Below, piece by piece: positions 37,346 through 46,367 of a stretch of 64,000 bases of DNA. A program made the translations under genes and the position numbers. Source of the stretch: Verrucomicrobiota bacterium (GTDB taxonomy: Bacteria; Verrucomicrobiota; Verrucomicrobiia; Opitutales; Opitutaceae); assembly GCA_016721945.1 (NCBI GenBank), contig JADKHC010000008.1, positions 62,001 to 126,000 on the forward strand. The letters run 5' to 3'. Within the stretch, counting starts at the first letter, position 1. Every line of letters starts with the position of its first letter. Under the pieces are notes generated by a model. The model made no database searches and was not told the origin of the DNA. It worked only from the letters and a program-made list of their open reading frames with translations.

Positions 37346-37939
37346 TTAGGCGCCGAGCTGGTAGCGGATGAAACGACGGATCTGAACGTTCTCGCCGATC
37401 TTCGCGACTTTCTCAGTCAGGACTTCCTTAACCGTCTTCTCGGGCAGCTTCACGAAGGGCTGATCGAGCAAGCAGATGGTCGAGTAGTACTTGTCGAGTT
37501 TGCCTTCGACGATCTTCTGCACGGCGGCGGGCGGCTTGCCAGCCACAGAGGCAGATGCGATATCGCGCTCAGCGGCCACGGCGGCCTCCGGCACTTCCTG
37601 TCGCGTTACGTAGAGCGGGCTCGCAGCGGCGATCTGCAGGCAAAGATCCTTACAGAAAGCGCGGAAGTCTTCGTTGCGGGCAACGAAGTCGGTCTCGCAG
37701 TTCACTTCGAGCAACACACCGACTTTTCCGCCGATGTGGATATAGCTCTCGATGAGGCCTTCCTTCGTGGCGCGACTGGCGAGCTTGTCGACCTTGCCGC
37801 CTGATTTCTTGCGGAGGATCGTGATCGCTTCCTCGAGGTTACCCTTGGACTCGGTCAGGGCTTTCTGACAGTCGAGTAAACCGGCTCCGGTTTTCTCGCG
37901 CAGTTCCTTGACCATCTGTGATGTGACGGGAGTGCTCAT
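37346..37939 (-). CDS. tsf: translation elongation factor Ts
   Basis: A 197-residue guanine-nucleotide exchange factor for EF-Tu. The N-terminal UBA-like domain (VKELREKTGAGLLDCQKALT) and the EF-Tu-contacting TDFVAR motif (VNCETDFVARNEDF, near residue 80) are present. It is a compact EF-Ts with a reduced core, shorter than the ~280-residue E. coli form. It is the second gene of the rpsB-tsf operon, 21 bases after rpsB. Confidence 0.97.
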   Translation of the reverse strand: MSTPVTSQMVKELREKTGAGLLDCQKALTESKGNLEEAITILRKKSGGKVDKLASRATKEGLIESYIHIGGKVGVLLEVNCETDFVARNEDFRAFCKDLCLQIAAASPLYVTRQEVPEAAVAAERDIASASVAGKPPAAVQKIVEGKLDKYYSTICLLDQPFVKLPEKTVKEVLTEKVAKIGENVQIRRFIRYQLGA

Positions 37940-37960
37940 TTCAAAATTTCTGTAACTGGA

Positions 37961-38848
37961 TTATTCCTTGGGAGCGGCGACCTTCTTGCGAACGGCCGGC
38001 TTCTTCTTTGCGACAACCGGAGTCTCAGCGTCGCCCTCAACGAGGGGAACAACATCGGCCGGAAGCTCGATCTTGGAGAGATCGATGTCTTCGGCACCGG
38101 CAGCAGCCGCGACGGCGGCGGTGGCGGCCTTCAAGTCGGCCTGGCCACGGGTCATGCGACGGCTCTCGCGCTGGCCAAGTCCGCTCTGCACTGCCGCGAC
38201 GATTGTCTCGACGATGATGCGGATGGATTTGACGGCGTCGTCATTGCCCGGGATCGGGTGTGAAAGCTTGGTCGGGTCGGAGTTGGTATCAACAAGTCCG
38301 ATACAAGGAATGCGGCAACGGGAAGCCTCGGCGACGGCGATTTCTTCGTGGTTGGCGTCGACAACGAACATCACGGAGGGCAGATCGCCCATTTCCACGA
38401 TGCCGCTGAAGTTGCGCTGCATGCGGCCCATTTCGCGCTTCATCGCAGCTTCTTCCTTGGAGGAGAACTTGGCCATCTCGCCGCTGGTCTCCATCTGCTG
38501 GTACTTCTTGAACTTCGCGATGGACTTCTTGACGGTGGCGAAATTCGTCAACGTGCCGCCGAGCCAGCGGTCAACGCAGTAAGGCATGTTGGTGGAAGTC
38601 GCGGCTTCGCGGATAATTTCCTGAGCCTGGCGCTTCGTGCCGACGAAGAGTACATTGCCGCCGTTGCCGACGGTTTCTTCGATGAAAGTGAAAGCCTTGG
38701 CGAGCAGTTCGTGCGTCTTGCCGAGGTCGATGATGGTGATGCCCTGACGGTGATCGAAGACGTAAGGCTTCGAGCGCGGATTCCAACGTTTGGTCTGATG
38801 CCCGAAATGCACGCCGGCATCGAGCAGGTCTTTAGCGGTGACGTTCAT
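37961..38848 (-). CDS. rpsB: 30S ribosomal protein S2
   Basis: A 295-residue ribosomal protein. It opens with TAKDLLDAGVHFGHQTKRWN, the S2 signature, and contains LFVGTKRQAQEI, RWLGGTLTNF, and CIGLVDTNSDP. A ~60-residue Ala/Lys-rich C-terminal extension (KKKPAVRKKVAAPKE) exceeds the E. coli protein and is common in lineages with longer S2. It is the first gene of the rpsB-tsf operon. Its leader (38849 onward) can form two small hairpins (tgtttcgagaaaca; ggcggccc/ggccgacc) that could take part in S2 autoregulation, by inference only. Confidence 0.97.
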   Translation of the reverse strand: MNVTAKDLLDAGVHFGHQTKRWNPRSKPYVFDHRQGITIIDLGKTHELLAKAFTFIEETVGNGGNVLFVGTKRQAQEIIREAATSTNMPYCVDRWLGGTLTNFATVKKSIAKFKKYQQMETSGEMAKFSSKEEAAMKREMGRMQRNFSGIVEMGDLPSVMFVVDANHEEIAVAEASRCRIPCIGLVDTNSDPTKLSHPIPGNDDAVKSIRIIVETIVAAVQSGLGQRESRRMTRGQADLKAATAAVAAAAGAEDIDLSKIELPADVVPLVEGDAETPVVAKKKPAVRKKVAAPKE

Positions 38849-39005
38849 GATGATCTATGTTTCTCGAAACACAGGTCGGCCAATGGGCCGCCTTGCGATC
38901 GCGATATATGGTTATTGTTTTAGGTTGAGACGAACAGAGCGGTCCAAAACAGAGAGCCCCTTCGCTGCTGGCAAGCGCGAATTCTGAATTTTGCCAAAAA
39001 GGACG

Positions 39006-39034
39006 TTGACAGACCTCACGTCGCGCCCAACGTC
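39006..39034 (+). promoter_or_regulatory. possible promoter for the tRNA-Met gene
   Basis: A perfect -35 hexamer TTGACA at 39006-39011, 17 bases before aacgtc (39029-39034), a poor -10. The tRNA begins 12 bases after that. Only the -35 match is convincing. Confidence 0.35.
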
Positions 39035-39046
39035 TGCCCTTCCCGT

Positions 39047-39123
<77 letters not shown>

Positions 39124-39130
39124 ATTTGTA

Positions 39131-39160
39131 AGCCCTCCCACTGCTCGGGAGGGCTTTTTA
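39131..39160 (+). terminator. terminator after the tRNA-Met gene
   Basis: A perfect 9-bp stem (agccctccc / gggagggct) followed by tttttatt, 7 bases after the tRNA CCA. Confidence 0.9.
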
Positions 39161-39406
39161 TTGAGCGATTTGCGTGATTTTAGCTATATGATCGCAATCT
39201 CGGCGCATGCGGTATTCCGGTCTCTCTTTTTACGCGGATGATTGGTCGGTTGCCTTTCGTTTCGCAGGCCGTGTAGCGTTCCGCCTTTTGTTTATGAAGC
39301 GCCCAATCAACGAGCATCCAACAAGCACCGCCATGTTCGAATCGGGCATGCTCGGTGGGATTTGGCGCAACGTGGCCACGCAAAGCCGACTCCGGGGCGT
39401 GGGACG

Positions 39407-41875
39407 ATGAAGCTATTCCTGGATCTGGCGCAGGTGACGCGGCAGCCGAGGCGCTGGGCGGCGCTGTTGTCCACCAAGGCCGGGCCGACCCCTTCCAACC
39501 GCGCAGCGGAAATGGCGCTCGTGCTTAATCATCTGGCGCAGCAATTCGTAGCCGCGCGTCGAGTGATCGTGCAGCGCAGGGCACCGGGCGATTTCCGTGA
39601 GCGGGAACGCTTTCTCTTGCGTCCAGCGGCCAGTGCCGAACCTGTCGGTAACGGCAAAACATGGCTTGGCTTGGTTTGCGATTTCGACCCGCGCCATCGC
39701 GCTCTTTGCGTGATGGACCGGATCGCGGTGCAACCAGCGCCGCTCCTTCCCTTCGAACGCGTTTTTGTTGGAGAAATTTCCCTCGAAAGCCGTCCACTGG
39801 CTCCGGCGTATTGCGACGGCGAAGCGGTGGCGTTTCTTAACAAACTGCCTTTGGCCGCAGAGTCCGAACCAGCCCCCACCGACCGCTGGCGTGACTATCT
39901 GGATTGGCGACAGAAGCTCGCGAAAACCAAGGCTGCCGAGAGCCAGGCCTACTCGTCGTGGGAAAAACGCACCGGCCGAACCGCGCGATTTTTTCTACGC
40001 GATGCTGTAGTGGTGGATAAACTACGCCAGAGCCTGCTCGACGAAGAAATGCGGGCCGGACAAGACGCCCGTGACGTGCGCGCGCCACAGGGCGTTTTCC
40101 GTCGCATCGTCGTACCGCACGGCACGACACGACACGCAGCCATCGACATCGAATTCGATGCAGCCACGTGGGAAACATTGACGCTTTCGCCCCAAGGCGA
40201 GCTACACGTAGCCATGGAGGGCGAACTGGCCACGTTGGAAATCCAGACCAACGGTCTGCGACGCTTCGCCGAGCAACAGGCGCAGAATCCGTATCTGTCG
40301 AATTGGTTATTCGATATCACCAAGGCGCGCCCCATTCCCGATTCTTCGACGGTAACGTGGACGCCGAAGCTCCCGCTCAATCCCGAGCAACGTGAAGCTG
40401 TTGCGCGAGCGCTGGCGATGGACGATTTACTCCTGCTGTGGGGACCGCCCGGCACCGGCAAGACAACTGTGATCGCCGAAATCTGCGCGCAATACGCAGC
40501 ACGCGGTTTGCGTGTGCTCGTCGCCTCGCAGGCCAATCTCGCAGTGGAACAGGCTTTGTCGCGACTGCCTCAACTGGCGAGCGTGCGGCCCGCATGGGTT
40601 TCCACGGCACGCAAACGCGACAGCGCAGCGGGCGACATCCGGGGCGGATTGTATCGCTGGCTTGGTTCGGTCAGCGGTGAAGCGGCCGACGCCGCGCAGC
40701 AACTACCCGAAAATGACCCGTGGGCCGGTCTGCTGGCCGAGTGGGCCCGGCGTCTCGAAAGCGTTTCCGACAACGAACTTTCGCCGGAGGATGAAGAACG
40801 TTTTCTCCGCCACGCGAATATCATCGGCGCAACATGTAACGAATCGGGAAAACCCGACTTCATCGGCGCACAACGTTTCCTTGCCCGCTTCGATCTCGTG
40901 ATCGTGGACGAGGTCAGCAAGGCCTCGCCGCCGGAGCTGTTGCTGGCGATGTTGATGGGGCGGCGTGTGCTTCTGGCCGGCGACCACCGGCAATTGCCAC
41001 CGTTGTTTCGCGACGAGGCCTTCGAAGATGCCGTCGAGAGCGGCGAGATCGAACACGAACAAGTCGAACGGTTTCGCGAATTAGTAACGTCCTCATGGTT
41101 CGACCGCGCGTTTCATGGCGCGCCGCCCGCGATCAAGATTGGCCTTTGTCGGCAATACCGCATGCACCCGGCAATCATGGACGCGGTGAATGTTTTCTAC
41201 GCCGACCAACCGCTCCAGGCGGGCGACGACGCGCGCGTTCTGGCTCGGGAAAAAAGGCATGATCTGACTCTGCATGGTCCTGGCGGTCACAACTGGTTGC
41301 GCCCCGAGCAATCCATCCTGTGGATAGACACTTCCCACGATACGGAAGGACGGATGCTGCCCGACGAACGCGTAGGCTCATCCCGGCGCAACGCACTCGA
41401 AGCCGAGATCGCCGCCCGCATCGTCGCAGGCATAGCCGAACCATGCGCGAAGACCAACATGAACGTTGGCGTAATCAGTTTTTACCGGGCACAGGCGGAC
41501 TTGTTGCGCGACCGACTGCGGCGCGAAGTTCTGCCCGACGGCTGGCTGCATCTCTGGCGAGACGTCAACACGGTCGATCAATTCCAGGGCAGCGAACGCG
41601 ACGTCGTGATCGTAAGCCTCGTGCGCGCAGGCAGTCGGTTGACCGGTGAGTTCGTCCGCGATTTTCGCCGAATCAATGTCGCCTTCTCCCGCGCCCGCCG
41701 ACTGCTTATCGTGCTGGGTAGCCGCGCCGCGTTCGGCAGCGCAGAAGTAACCGTGCCAACTGCCGCTAGCGGTGAAGCCACGATCCGCGCTTATGAATGT
41801 ATCCACGAAATGGTTCGGCGCCGAGGCGGTGCGTTGATTCCCGCAGCGATTCTCGGAAGGGAGATGCCGCAGTGA
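39407..41875 (+). CDS. SF1 helicase/ATPase, Upf1/Dna2-like
   Basis: An 822-residue protein. The first ~330 residues form an uncharacterised region (NRAAEMALVLNHLAQQFVAA; FRRIVVPHG). It is followed by an SF1B helicase core: Walker A GPPGTGKTT (residues ~345-353), Walker B IVDEVSKASPPELL (~500), motif III LLAGDHRQLPPLF, motif IV CRQYRMHP, motif V DQFQGSERDVVIVSLV, and motif VI NVAFSRARRLLIVLGS (~760). Such helicases unwind DNA or RNA and are frequent in anti-phage operons. The ATG at 39407 is preferred; the upstream frame overlaps non-conserved sequence. The stop overlaps the start of the next gene (GTGA). Confidence 0.88.
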   Translation: MKLFLDLAQVTRQPRRWAALLSTKAGPTPSNRAAEMALVLNHLAQQFVAARRVIVQRRAPGDFRERERFLLRPAASAEPVGNGKTWLGLVCDFDPRHRALCVMDRIAVQPAPLLPFERVFVGEISLESRPLAPAYCDGEAVAFLNKLPLAAESEPAPTDRWRDYLDWRQKLAKTKAAESQAYSSWEKRTGRTARFFLRDAVVVDKLRQSLLDEEMRAGQDARDVRAPQGVFRRIVVPHGTTRHAAIDIEFDAATWETLTLSPQGELHVAMEGELATLEIQTNGLRRFAEQQAQNPYLSNWLFDITKARPIPDSSTVTWTPKLPLNPEQREAVARALAMDDLLLLWGPPGTGKTTVIAEICAQYAARGLRVLVASQANLAVEQALSRLPQLASVRPAWVSTARKRDSAAGDIRGGLYRWLGSVSGEAADAAQQLPENDPWAGLLAEWARRLESVSDNELSPEDEERFLRHANIIGATCNESGKPDFIGAQRFLARFDLVIVDEVSKASPPELLLAMLMGRRVLLAGDHRQLPPLFRDEAFEDAVESGEIEHEQVERFRELVTSSWFDRAFHGAPPAIKIGLCRQYRMHPAIMDAVNVFYADQPLQAGDDARVLAREKRHDLTLHGPGGHNWLRPEQSILWIDTSHDTEGRMLPDERVGSSRRNALEAEIAARIVAGIAEPCAKTNMNVGVISFYRAQADLLRDRLRREVLPDGWLHLWRDVNTVDQFQGSERDVVIVSLVRAGSRLTGEFVRDFRRINVAFSRARRLLIVLGSRAAFGSAEVTVPTAASGEATIRAYECIHEMVRRRGGALIPAAILGREMPQ

Positions 41876-42438
41876 AAACGATCAAATACATTGAGGTGCC
41901 GGTTCGCTACCAGACTGTACGCCTGCGACGGCTCAACCCGTTTCACTGGGCATTATTGCGAACGCTTCAGGTGTTCGGACCGGGCGCGCGGCCAGATCTG
42001 GACGAACTTACGAAAAGGCTTTGCATCGGCGAACCGGTTTTCCTGAACGAAGCCTGGCGTGAGTTACTCACATGGCACGCCGTGGATGACGCCGTTTTTT
42101 CGCAGGCACGCCTGACGATGGAAGGCGAAACGGCGCTACAGGAAGGGCTCATTCCGTTCGGAACAGCGGAAGAAAAGACCAGGCCGATCTATTTCACAAG
42201 CGAAGGTGAACCACTCTCACCCGCCAAACGAGGAGACGTGCAAACAGCGAAGCCCCTCAGCGTTCCTCCGCCCTGGAGCAGCAACGTCACGGCGAGCCAG
42301 ATTGAACAATTTCTGCTAACTCAAGCTGGCACGCGTAGCCCGGATGAACGATGGCAGAGCATCCGCTTGGCCTGGGAGAACGCCCGCACCGTGACATTCG
42401 CTGCTTCAGCACTTCCTAAACCAACGGAAAGCGCTTAA
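41872..42438 (+). CDS. winged-helix-like protein coupled to the helicase
   Basis: A 188-residue protein starting GTG at 41872, overlapping the helicase stop by 4 bases (GTGA), with GGGAG shortly upstream. Residues ~20-85 look like a winged helix: FHWALLRTLQVFG, then DELTKRLCIGEPVFLNEAWR, and a wing-like RLTMEGETALQEGLIP. The rest is Pro-rich and then helical (TASQIEQFLLTQAGTRS). I cannot name the family. Tight coupling implies that it works with the helicase, perhaps as a nucleic-acid-binding partner. It ends abruptly before a repeat, so truncation of a larger protein or operon is possible. Confidence 0.7.
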   Translation: MKTIKYIEVPVRYQTVRLRRLNPFHWALLRTLQVFGPGARPDLDELTKRLCIGEPVFLNEAWRELLTWHAVDDAVFSQARLTMEGETALQEGLIPFGTAEEKTRPIYFTSEGEPLSPAKRGDVQTAKPLSVPPPWSSNVTASQIEQFLLTQAGTRSPDERWQSIRLAWENARTVTFAASALPKPTESA

Positions 42439-42474
42439 TATATATCGAAATACGCCAAGCCGTGACGCTGCGGT

Positions 42475-42554
42475 AGAGGGTGGAGCGCGTTGCCTCAAAC
42501 GGGCTGGCTTGAGAGCGACTCCGATCAAGCCCGATGTGGACATCGGGCTCCACC
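42475..42554 (-). repeat. family E dispersed ~78-bp repeat, copy 1
   Basis: The reverse complement reads ggtggagcccgatgtccac, then atcgggcttgatcggagtc, and ends gcgctccaccctct. It aligns along its length with 55189-55265 in the opposite orientation. The remaining gap 42555-42938 has no supported gene; a palindromic ataacctaggttat sits at 42675-42688 and the last 50 bases form the xylanase leader. Confidence 0.75.
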
Positions 42555-42938
42555 TTCTGCGCGCCTCCTCATGCTGGAGCACCCGGCGTTCGTATTTACG
42601 AATACCCAGTCCGATCCCGAGATTGTGATTGCGGAGCGATCACCGCGAAACTCAAAGGTCGGTCAGGAGGACGAAACATAACCTAGGTTATATATAAAGC
42701 TAACCCAAAGACTCCTTGAAACTGCTCGTTCCAACGTACCCTGTAGGCATCGCAAGCGTATAGTTGCGCGGCAGGCCCGATACCCCCCAACCCCCTAAAT
42801 GAAGAGATAGCAACATTCGCTATCGTTCTGAGTTCAACGTCGTTTCTACATCCGCGTTTGATATACCCCGACACTTTTCGACTCCCGCTTTGAGTAAAGC
42901 AGCACGACGCTGTTCAATACCCAAATACACACACCCCA

Positions 42939-43622
42939 ATGAAAAGAATAACGTTCATTACCTCCGCGCTTCGGCGTGTTCTCCCGCAAACTCTCCTCCT
43001 CGCAGGTCTCATGGTCTCGTCGGCCACGGGCCTGCACGCCATAAGCAGCAATCAAACCGGCACCCATAACGGCTATTACTATTCCTATTGGAAGGATGGT
43101 GGGACCGTAACCATGAATTTGGGAACTGGTGGCAATTATAGTGTGAATTGGAGTCTGGGCAATTCCTATAATTTTGTAGGTGGCAAGGGCTGGAGCACCG
43201 GCTCATCATCCAGGACCATAAACTACAATTGCGGCGTCTGGTCGCCGAACGGCAACGCCTACCTGTGCCTCTATGGGTGGACGACCAGCCCGTTGATCGA
43301 ATATTACGTTGTAGATAGCTGGGGCAGCTGGCGCCCGCCGGGAGGAACGTCGGCTGGCAACGTCAGCAGCAATGGTGGCACCTATAACTTATATAGAGCC
43401 CAACGCGTCAACCAACCGTCTATTCAAGGCACGAAAACCTTCTATCAGAACTGGAGCGTCCGGACGGCGAAAAGAGGAATCGGGAGCAATGCCCAGATCA
43501 CCTTCAGCAACCACGTTAATGGATGGAACAGCAAAGGCTGGACTATGGGAACGCATAATTACCAGATCATGGCCACCGAGGGCTTCCAAAGCAGTGGCAG
43601 CTCCAACCTGACGGTGTGGTAA
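42939..43622 (+). CDS. endo-1,4-beta-xylanase, glycoside hydrolase family 11
   Basis: A 227-residue secreted xylanase. A signal peptide (~35 residues, LLLAGLMVSSATGLHA) precedes a single GH11 jelly-roll. The catalytic nucleophile is E121 in PLIEYYVVDSWG, and the acid/base is E214 in MATEGFQSSG. Other hallmarks are GYYYSYWKDGG, GKGWSTGSS, and NYNCGVWSPNGNAYLCLYGW. It cleaves internal beta-1,4-xylosidic bonds. There is no carbohydrate-binding module. It has its own strong terminator. A CE4 deacetylase 2.7 kb downstream is a plausible partner on acetylated xylan. Base composition is more AT-rich than in housekeeping neighbours. Confidence 0.96.
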   Translation: MKRITFITSALRRVLPQTLLLAGLMVSSATGLHAISSNQTGTHNGYYYSYWKDGGTVTMNLGTGGNYSVNWSLGNSYNFVGGKGWSTGSSSRTINYNCGVWSPNGNAYLCLYGWTTSPLIEYYVVDSWGSWRPPGGTSAGNVSSNGGTYNLYRAQRVNQPSIQGTKTFYQNWSVRTAKRGIGSNAQITFSNHVNGWNSKGWTMGTHNYQIMATEGFQSSGSSNLTVW

Positions 43623-43672
43623 AACTGTCCTCACGATTGTCGTCGTAGACAGCTTTGTATACAGTGTTCATC

Positions 43673-43738
43673 TGGGCCAGCGCCACAAAGCCGAGTTTTT
43701 CTCGGGCAGGCGCTGGCCCATTTTTTCTTTAAAAAACT
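43673..43738 (+). terminator. terminator of the xylanase gene
   Basis: A 12-bp perfect stem (tgggccagcgcc / ggcgctggccca) with a long loop that itself has a small stem (gccgag/ctcggg), followed by ttttttctttt. Confidence 0.9.
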
Positions 43739-43850
43739 GAACTCGAGCGGGATAACTTCCTGCGCGATCTGCGCCCCCCTTCAAACTCCTGAACGTATCG
43801 AGCCCCGCATTGGACTTGAACGCTGACTTCAACCGCCTTCGAACATCTCA

Positions 43851-44705
43851 ATGAGAAAATTTGCCCTTTCCCTCTTCACCGCGACCTTGGCTACCATAAC
43901 CGCCTGGTCGCAAGAATCGTCGGCTAACTTTGTCTTGGTCGAGGGCGGGACTTTTAAGAACACCAAGTCCAATTATTCCGGGGCAAAGTTGACCCTAACC
44001 AGCTTCTTCATCGGCAAATCTGAGGTCACTCAAAAAGAGTGGAGCGACGTGATGAGCACCAATCCCTCAAAATTTCAGGGCGACAATTTGCCGGTCGAAA
44101 CGGTCAGTTGGTATGACTGTATTGAGTACTGCAACAAACGGAGTCTCAAAGAAGGTCTGAAGCCCTATTACACTATCGATAAAGAAAAAAAGGACCCGAA
44201 TAACCAGACTGTGATCGATGATATTAAGTGGACGGTCACGATCAATATAGGCGCCAAGGGTTACCGTTTACCGACAGAAGCCGAGTGGGAGTATGCAGCC
44301 GGCGGAGGTCAGATGAGCAAGAGCTACACTTACAGTGGCAGCGATGAGATCACTAAAGTGGCATGGTATTGGCAAAATTCTGGAGATGATGAGTTGACTG
44401 GTTTATGGAACTGGCCGGCGGTAGAACAGAATCATAATAAAACAAAACCTGTCCGAGGAAAGGAACCAAACGAGTTGGGACTTTACGACATGTCAGGCAA
44501 TGTCCGGGAATGGTGCTGGGATTGGTACGGAAACCTGGAGAAAAACGGTGCGGCGCCTCAACAAAGTTCCGGCGAAACCGGGCGAGTCTGGAAGGGTGGC
44601 GGCTGGATCGGCGGCGATTTCTGCTGCGTTTCGTCCTTCCGGGGCGACCACGAAGCGAATGGCAATGGCCCTGATCAGGGTTTACGGGTTTGTCGCGATC
44701 AATAA
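43851..44705 (+). CDS. secreted formylglycine-generating-enzyme-like (SUMF1) protein
   Basis: A 284-residue exported protein: a signal peptide (MRKFALSLFTATLATITAWS), then an FGE-sulfatase fold with FVLVEGGTFKNT, FFIGKSEVTQKEWSDVM, NLPVETVSWYDCIEYCNKRS, YRLPTEAEWEYAAGGG, GNVREWCWDWYG and VWKGGGWIGG. The C-terminal core reads FCCVSSFRGDH, where a C-x4-C pair is expected in oxygen-dependent FGE; the second Cys is not obvious, so sulfatase activation is doubtful. No sulfatase gene is nearby. It is likely co-transcribed with the next gene (20 bases apart). Confidence 0.85.
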   Translation: MRKFALSLFTATLATITAWSQESSANFVLVEGGTFKNTKSNYSGAKLTLTSFFIGKSEVTQKEWSDVMSTNPSKFQGDNLPVETVSWYDCIEYCNKRSLKEGLKPYYTIDKEKKDPNNQTVIDDIKWTVTINIGAKGYRLPTEAEWEYAAGGGQMSKSYTYSGSDEITKVAWYWQNSGDDELTGLWNWPAVEQNHNKTKPVRGKEPNELGLYDMSGNVREWCWDWYGNLEKNGAAPQQSSGETGRVWKGGGWIGGDFCCVSSFRGDHEANGNGPDQGLRVCRDQ

Positions 44706-44725
44706 ACCGAACCAGGACGTAGGTC

Positions 44726-45949
44726 ATGTCATCCGCTTTTCGCATTTCGCTCGTCACAAATATCGTACTGTTGGGAATCGTCGCGGCGCTTCTCTGGCGT
44801 GATCGCCCCGCCGCTCAGATCCCCATAGCTCCTTCGGCGCGTACAGCGCACGCTCGATCTGCGCCGTCGAAAACAGACGCGTTTACCAAAGAGCTTCAAC
44901 CCAACTCGGCCGGGCAAAAACTAACCCCAATCGCTATTGCTCAACTTGAACAGGCCGGAATTCCGCGCGAAAGTCTGGTCAACGTGCTACTCGAAGACCT
45001 CAACCGCCGAACGACCAAGCGAGTTCTTGAGCTACAAAAGAAATATGCCCCAAAGCTGGTGCCAGATCGCGAAATGCGCGAATTGTCGCGAGAAAGCGAC
45101 GCCGAACAGATCCGCGAATTGAAACATGCTTTCGGCGAAGAAGGTTATCTGGCCTGGGACAAGGAACAGACGCTTCGTGCACTAAATCGCGCTCGCGTAC
45201 CCGGCGACGAATTGCCCATGACCGACGACGAAGCAGAGCAAGCGTATCGGTTGCAGAAAGAATTCGACCAGAAAAACCAAGACTTGCAGATGGCGATGGA
45301 GGACGGCGTCGCCGACACTGCCGACGCCGGGACGCTGCAGGCACAGGCTCAGCAATCACTGGACCACGAGCTCGAAAAGCTGCTCGGCAAACAGCGCTTC
45401 GATGAGCTGCGGGGCAACACCGATCCAACCACGGAGGTGTATCGAACTTTTGGTGACATGAACCCCTCGCCCGGCCAGGCGAAAGCGGTCGTTCTCGCCG
45501 AGCAGGATTATCGCGCTCGCGAAGCGGCTTTGGCCAAGCGGCTGCATGAAAACCCGGGAGACGCCGCAAATCTCACGGCCGAATTGAAAGCGATACGCGA
45601 TGCGCAGGACGAAAAACTACGGCAGATTTTTGGTGCCGATGCTTACGATAAAATGAAACAGCAGAACGACCCCACCTACAAAACACTCAAACAGTACGCC
45701 GAAGCGTGGGAACTAAAGGACCAAGAAATCCAATCCGTATACGAAACCATTCACCCCTTTCAGGACCAAGCGGCTCAAACACGAAGCGCTGCGGAAATGC
45801 GCGAGGCGGCCGGGCAACGGGTAAATTGGCGCGACATCAACGCCTCAATCGAGCGAGCGCAACAGCAGGCCGAGGCCAACCTCCAGAACCTGATCGGCAG
45901 TGAGCGCTTGCGCCGCCTGAAGCAAAACGGGGTTTTGACTATCCGGTAA
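44726..45949 (+). CDS. membrane-anchored coiled-coil protein of unknown function
   Basis: A 407-residue protein with one N-terminal TM helix (ISLVTNIVLLGIVAALLW) and a Pro/Ala linker. A highly charged, Gln/Glu/Lys/Ala-rich helical region (about residues 90-395) has strong coiled-coil character (AEQAYRLQKEFDQKNQDLQ). Two similar segments, LEKLLGKQRFDELRGNTDPT and KLRQIFGADAYDKMKQQNDP, look like an internal duplication. I cannot assign a family. It follows the SUMF1-like gene in a probable operon and may be a periplasmic structural or adaptor protein. Confidence 0.75.
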   Translation: MSSAFRISLVTNIVLLGIVAALLWRDRPAAQIPIAPSARTAHARSAPSKTDAFTKELQPNSAGQKLTPIAIAQLEQAGIPRESLVNVLLEDLNRRTTKRVLELQKKYAPKLVPDREMRELSRESDAEQIRELKHAFGEEGYLAWDKEQTLRALNRARVPGDELPMTDDEAEQAYRLQKEFDQKNQDLQMAMEDGVADTADAGTLQAQAQQSLDHELEKLLGKQRFDELRGNTDPTTEVYRTFGDMNPSPGQAKAVVLAEQDYRAREAALAKRLHENPGDAANLTAELKAIRDAQDEKLRQIFGADAYDKMKQQNDPTYKTLKQYAEAWELKDQEIQSVYETIHPFQDQAAQTRSAAEMREAAGQRVNWRDINASIERAQQQAEANLQNLIGSERLRRLKQNGVLTIR

Positions 45950-46004
45950 ACACGCCGCGTCACTCGGCTTGTTCACGAAACTCACTTCTCCCCCGGATTT
46001 CGAA

Positions 46005-46114
46005 GGGGGCGGGGGGGGGGGGGGGCGCGGGGGGGGGGGGGAGGGTGGCGCGTGACCGGCGGGGGGCCCCCCCCCGGGGGGGGGGGGGGGGGGGACGGGG
46101 GCGGGGGGGGCGGT
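46005..46114. repeat. poly-G low-complexity tract
   Basis: About 110 bases almost entirely of G runs (up to about 24 in a row), interrupted by short gcgc, gtgaccg and a run of nine C. It can form G-quadruplexes and a G/C hairpin. It is unlike anything else in the window and may be a sequencing or assembly artefact. Neither strand supports a gene in 45950-46367; the part after it (46115-46288) is unremarkable. Confidence 0.9.
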
Positions 46115-46288
46115 TAGGTTCTACTCTAGCCGTTATTGGGCTGGAGATGATTCTTAATATGGAACTCAGGAACACTGGAACGAACCAGTCAACGGCGTTG
46201 CCTGGGTGCCTTTCAAAAGGAAAGGCCGCAGCTCGCGGTCATGTTTCATGGCCACCGGGAAACAACTACAATCTCCAAACAAAGAGGA

Positions 46289-46328
46289 TCAGTCCGGACG
46301 AACGGGGTATATCTGTAAGCCGGACTGA
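46289..46328 (-). terminator. terminator-like hairpin after the CE4 gene
   Basis: On the minus strand a 9-bp stem (tcagtccgg / ccggactga) encloses a ~22-base loop, followed by tcctctttgtttgg. It lies about 40 bases after the deacetylase stop. Confidence 0.55.
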
Positions 46329-46367
46329 CCCTTCGCTATCAAAAGTCTTATAATACTATCCAGCCTT

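Noticed and set aside
45960..46353. Frames on both strands through the poly-G tract
   Set aside because: They encode only Gly/Arg or Pro runs from low-complexity sequence.
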